A DNA stretch of 64,000 nucleotides from CAZUVM01 sp964623885 (GTDB lineage Bacteria; Verrucomicrobiota; Verrucomicrobiia; Limisphaerales; UBA8199), in contig CAZUVM010000024.1 in assembly GCA_964623885.1 (NCBI GenBank), positions 1 to 64,000 on the forward strand, given 5' to 3'. The notes beneath the pieces were generated by a model. The model worked only from the letters and a program-made list of their open reading frames with translations. It did not search any database and was not told the DNA's origin. This document shows, in pieces, positions 62,927 through 64,000 of the stretch; position 1 is the stretch's first letter; each line of letters opens with the position of its first letter. Made by a program: the position numbers and the translations under genes.

Positions 62927-63412
62927 ATGGGTTTTTTGATTGCTATACTGACTTTGTTGCTGGTGCTGGACTGTGTGGTCCTGGTCTTCCTGGTATTAAT
63001 CCAACTTCCGAAAAAGGAGGCGGGCGCGGGCCTGGCTTTTGGCGGCGCGGCCAGCGACGCTTTGTTCGGCGCGGGCTCCGGTAATGTCCTTACAAAAATC
63101 ACCAAATATGTCGCCGGCTTTTTCTTCGGTCTGGCGATTGTCCTCTCGGTAATCCAGACGCGACATTCGGGCTCGGCCAGCAATTTTCAGCAAAAGTTGA
63201 ATCAGCCGGCAGGCGCGCCCGCGGCTTTGCCTCCCACTGCTTCCACCCCGGCAGGCACCCCTCCCGCCGGCACTCCGGCGGCTCCGGCGGGCCAGCCCTC
63301 AACCGTTCCCGGCACGAACCAGCTTATGAGCACGGCTCCAGCGGCCGAGAGTCCAGCCGTGCCTCTCATTCCGGCCAACACGAATTCACCCGCCCCCACA
63401 CCGCCGAAATAG
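62927..63412 (+). CDS. secG: protein translocase subunit SecG with long C-terminal tail
   Basis: The 161 residues include two membrane helices (about 1-22 and 55-75) with the SecG motif QLPKKEAGAGLAFGGAASDA, then KITKYVAGFFFGLAIVLSVI. After residue 85 a roughly 75-residue Pro/Ala/Thr/Ser-rich tail follows (PAGAPAALPPTASTPAGTPP), roughly doubling the usual length (about 75-110). SecG helps SecYE move proteins across the inner membrane. pgk-tpiA-secG order is common. Confidence 0.93.
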   Translation: MGFLIAILTLLLVLDCVVLVFLVLIQLPKKEAGAGLAFGGAASDALFGAGSGNVLTKITKYVAGFFFGLAIVLSVIQTRHSGSASNFQQKLNQPAGAPAALPPTASTPAGTPPAGTPAAPAGQPSTVPGTNQLMSTAPAAESPAVPLIPANTNSPAPTPPK

Positions 63413-63499
63413 CGGACTATGAACGGCCGTCCGGTTGCTTTTTGGAATAAGGGCAACCGTCGGACACCGAGCGGCTCAGCGAACCGGGAGCAATTTAGA

Positions 63500-64000
63500 G
63501 TGCGGTTGCGCTCTGCATTTCGCATTCACGGAGTCAATTCCTGCGGTATATCAGCAGGTGCGATATTTTTCATCATCGCCGGCTGTTTCCTCCTTTCCGG
63601 CTGCCGTGCGCAACCGGCGGCTGACCTGGTTATTGCCAACGGCAGCGAGCCGGAATCTTTGGATCCGGCAATTGTGACCGCGGTTCCCGACATGCGAATT
63701 ACCAAGGCGCTTTTTGAGGGCTTAATGCGCCTTGATGGCCGGACCGCGCGGCCGGTTCCCGCATTGGCCGAAAGCTGGGAAGTCTCAGCGGATGGACGCG
63801 TATACACGTTTCACTTGCGTACCAACCTGACTTGGTCGACCGGCGAGTCGATCACCACGGCGGATGTGATGTATTCCTGGCGCCGCGCCCTGGATCCAGC
63901 CACCGCGGCCGATTACGCTGGCCAATTGTTCTATATCAAGAATGCAGAGGCGTTTTATAACGGCAAACTTCAGGATCCTTCGCAGTTAGGCATTCATGCT
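63500..64000 (+). CDS. OppA/DppA-type peptide-binding lipoprotein, N-terminal part
   Basis: Cut by the window end. GTG 63500 has a GGGAG ribosome site nine bases upstream and gives a short signal with lipobox FLLSGCRAQ; an in-frame ATG at 63419 would leave an unusually long leader. The mature start is that of an SBP_bac_5 solute-binding protein: LVIANGSEPESLDPAIVTAV, TKALFEGLMRLDGRTARPVP, ALAESWEVSADGRVYTFHLR, TNLTWSTGESITTADVMYSW. It probably serves an oligopeptide ABC importer; the permeases should lie beyond 64000. Confidence 0.88.
   Translation, partial: MRLRSAFRIHGVNSCGISAGAIFFIIAGCFLLSGCRAQPAADLVIANGSEPESLDPAIVTAVPDMRITKALFEGLMRLDGRTARPVPALAESWEVSADGRVYTFHLRTNLTWSTGESITTADVMYSWRRALDPATAADYAGQLFYIKNAEAFYNGKLQDPSQLGIHA

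Overview
This 64 kb window looks like a chromosome segment of a Verrucomicrobiota bacterium, probably a Pedosphaera/Limisphaerales-type soil or freshwater lineage (inference). The best taxonomic marker is a 51-residue small basic protein (53756-53911) of a family I know only from Verrucomicrobia and Chlamydiae. Supporting features are a Gram-negative envelope (RND efflux, LptE-like and BamD-like lipoproteins, porin, many lipoboxes), DUF2950/DUF3300/DUF2959 genes, and intergenic spacers full of short hairpin repeats. I saw no rRNA, tRNA or CRISPR array.

Left edge (1-506): the tail of a minus-strand group II intron-like RNA and a frameshifted gene remnant. A plus-strand GYF/cyclic-nucleotide-binding protein follows (507-1208) and converges on the main block across a composite inverted repeat.

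1407-35172: about 26 collinear minus-strand genes with gaps of roughly 110 bp or less. In transcription order the block starts with a C4-dicarboxylate/amide module: Dcu transporter, aspartase fused to a CAP-like domain, exported asparaginase, AspT-like transporter, exported glutaminase and DcaP-like porin. A tripartite RND pump comes next, then PPK2 and envelope genes (duplicated-motif exported protein, VIT-like membrane protein, beta-barrel, DUF2959, DUF3300, DUF2950). The block ends with a signalling module: SulP permease, 1499-residue hybrid kinase, REC-PP2C phosphatase, anti-sigma-type kinase, STAS protein, REC-class III cyclase, two PilT ATPases and a cNMP-binding/GAF protein. Several joints in the module are ATGA stop/start overlaps. 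The module contains a partner switch, a cyclic-nucleotide source and reader, and pilus-retraction motors, so it is the best candidate for an unusual system.

35770-46232 (plus strand): an MscS channel, a putative Na+/H+ antiporter and a complete F-type ATP synthase operon (atpBEFHAGDC, no atpI). The delta subunit is short, a strong hairpin follows atpE, and two spacers are simple-sequence-like.

46233-53050: a REP/BIME-like repeat cluster, a SYLF-domain protein, a NarX/NarL-type two-component pair, a cysteine-cluster protein carrying an in-frame copy of a dispersed repeat, a small accessory patch (hypothetical ORF, SMI1/KNR4-like, AraC-type HTH) and a WecG/TagA glycosyltransferase.

53238-64000: housekeeping genes: HIT hydrolase, small basic protein, pseudouridine synthase, SH3 protein, FolD, TPR proteins, BamD-like and LptE-like proteins, BON lipoprotein, pgk-tpiA-secG, and an OppA-like lipoprotein cut by the window end. 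Copies of a GGACGCCG..CGGCGTCC hairpin repeat lie between these genes.
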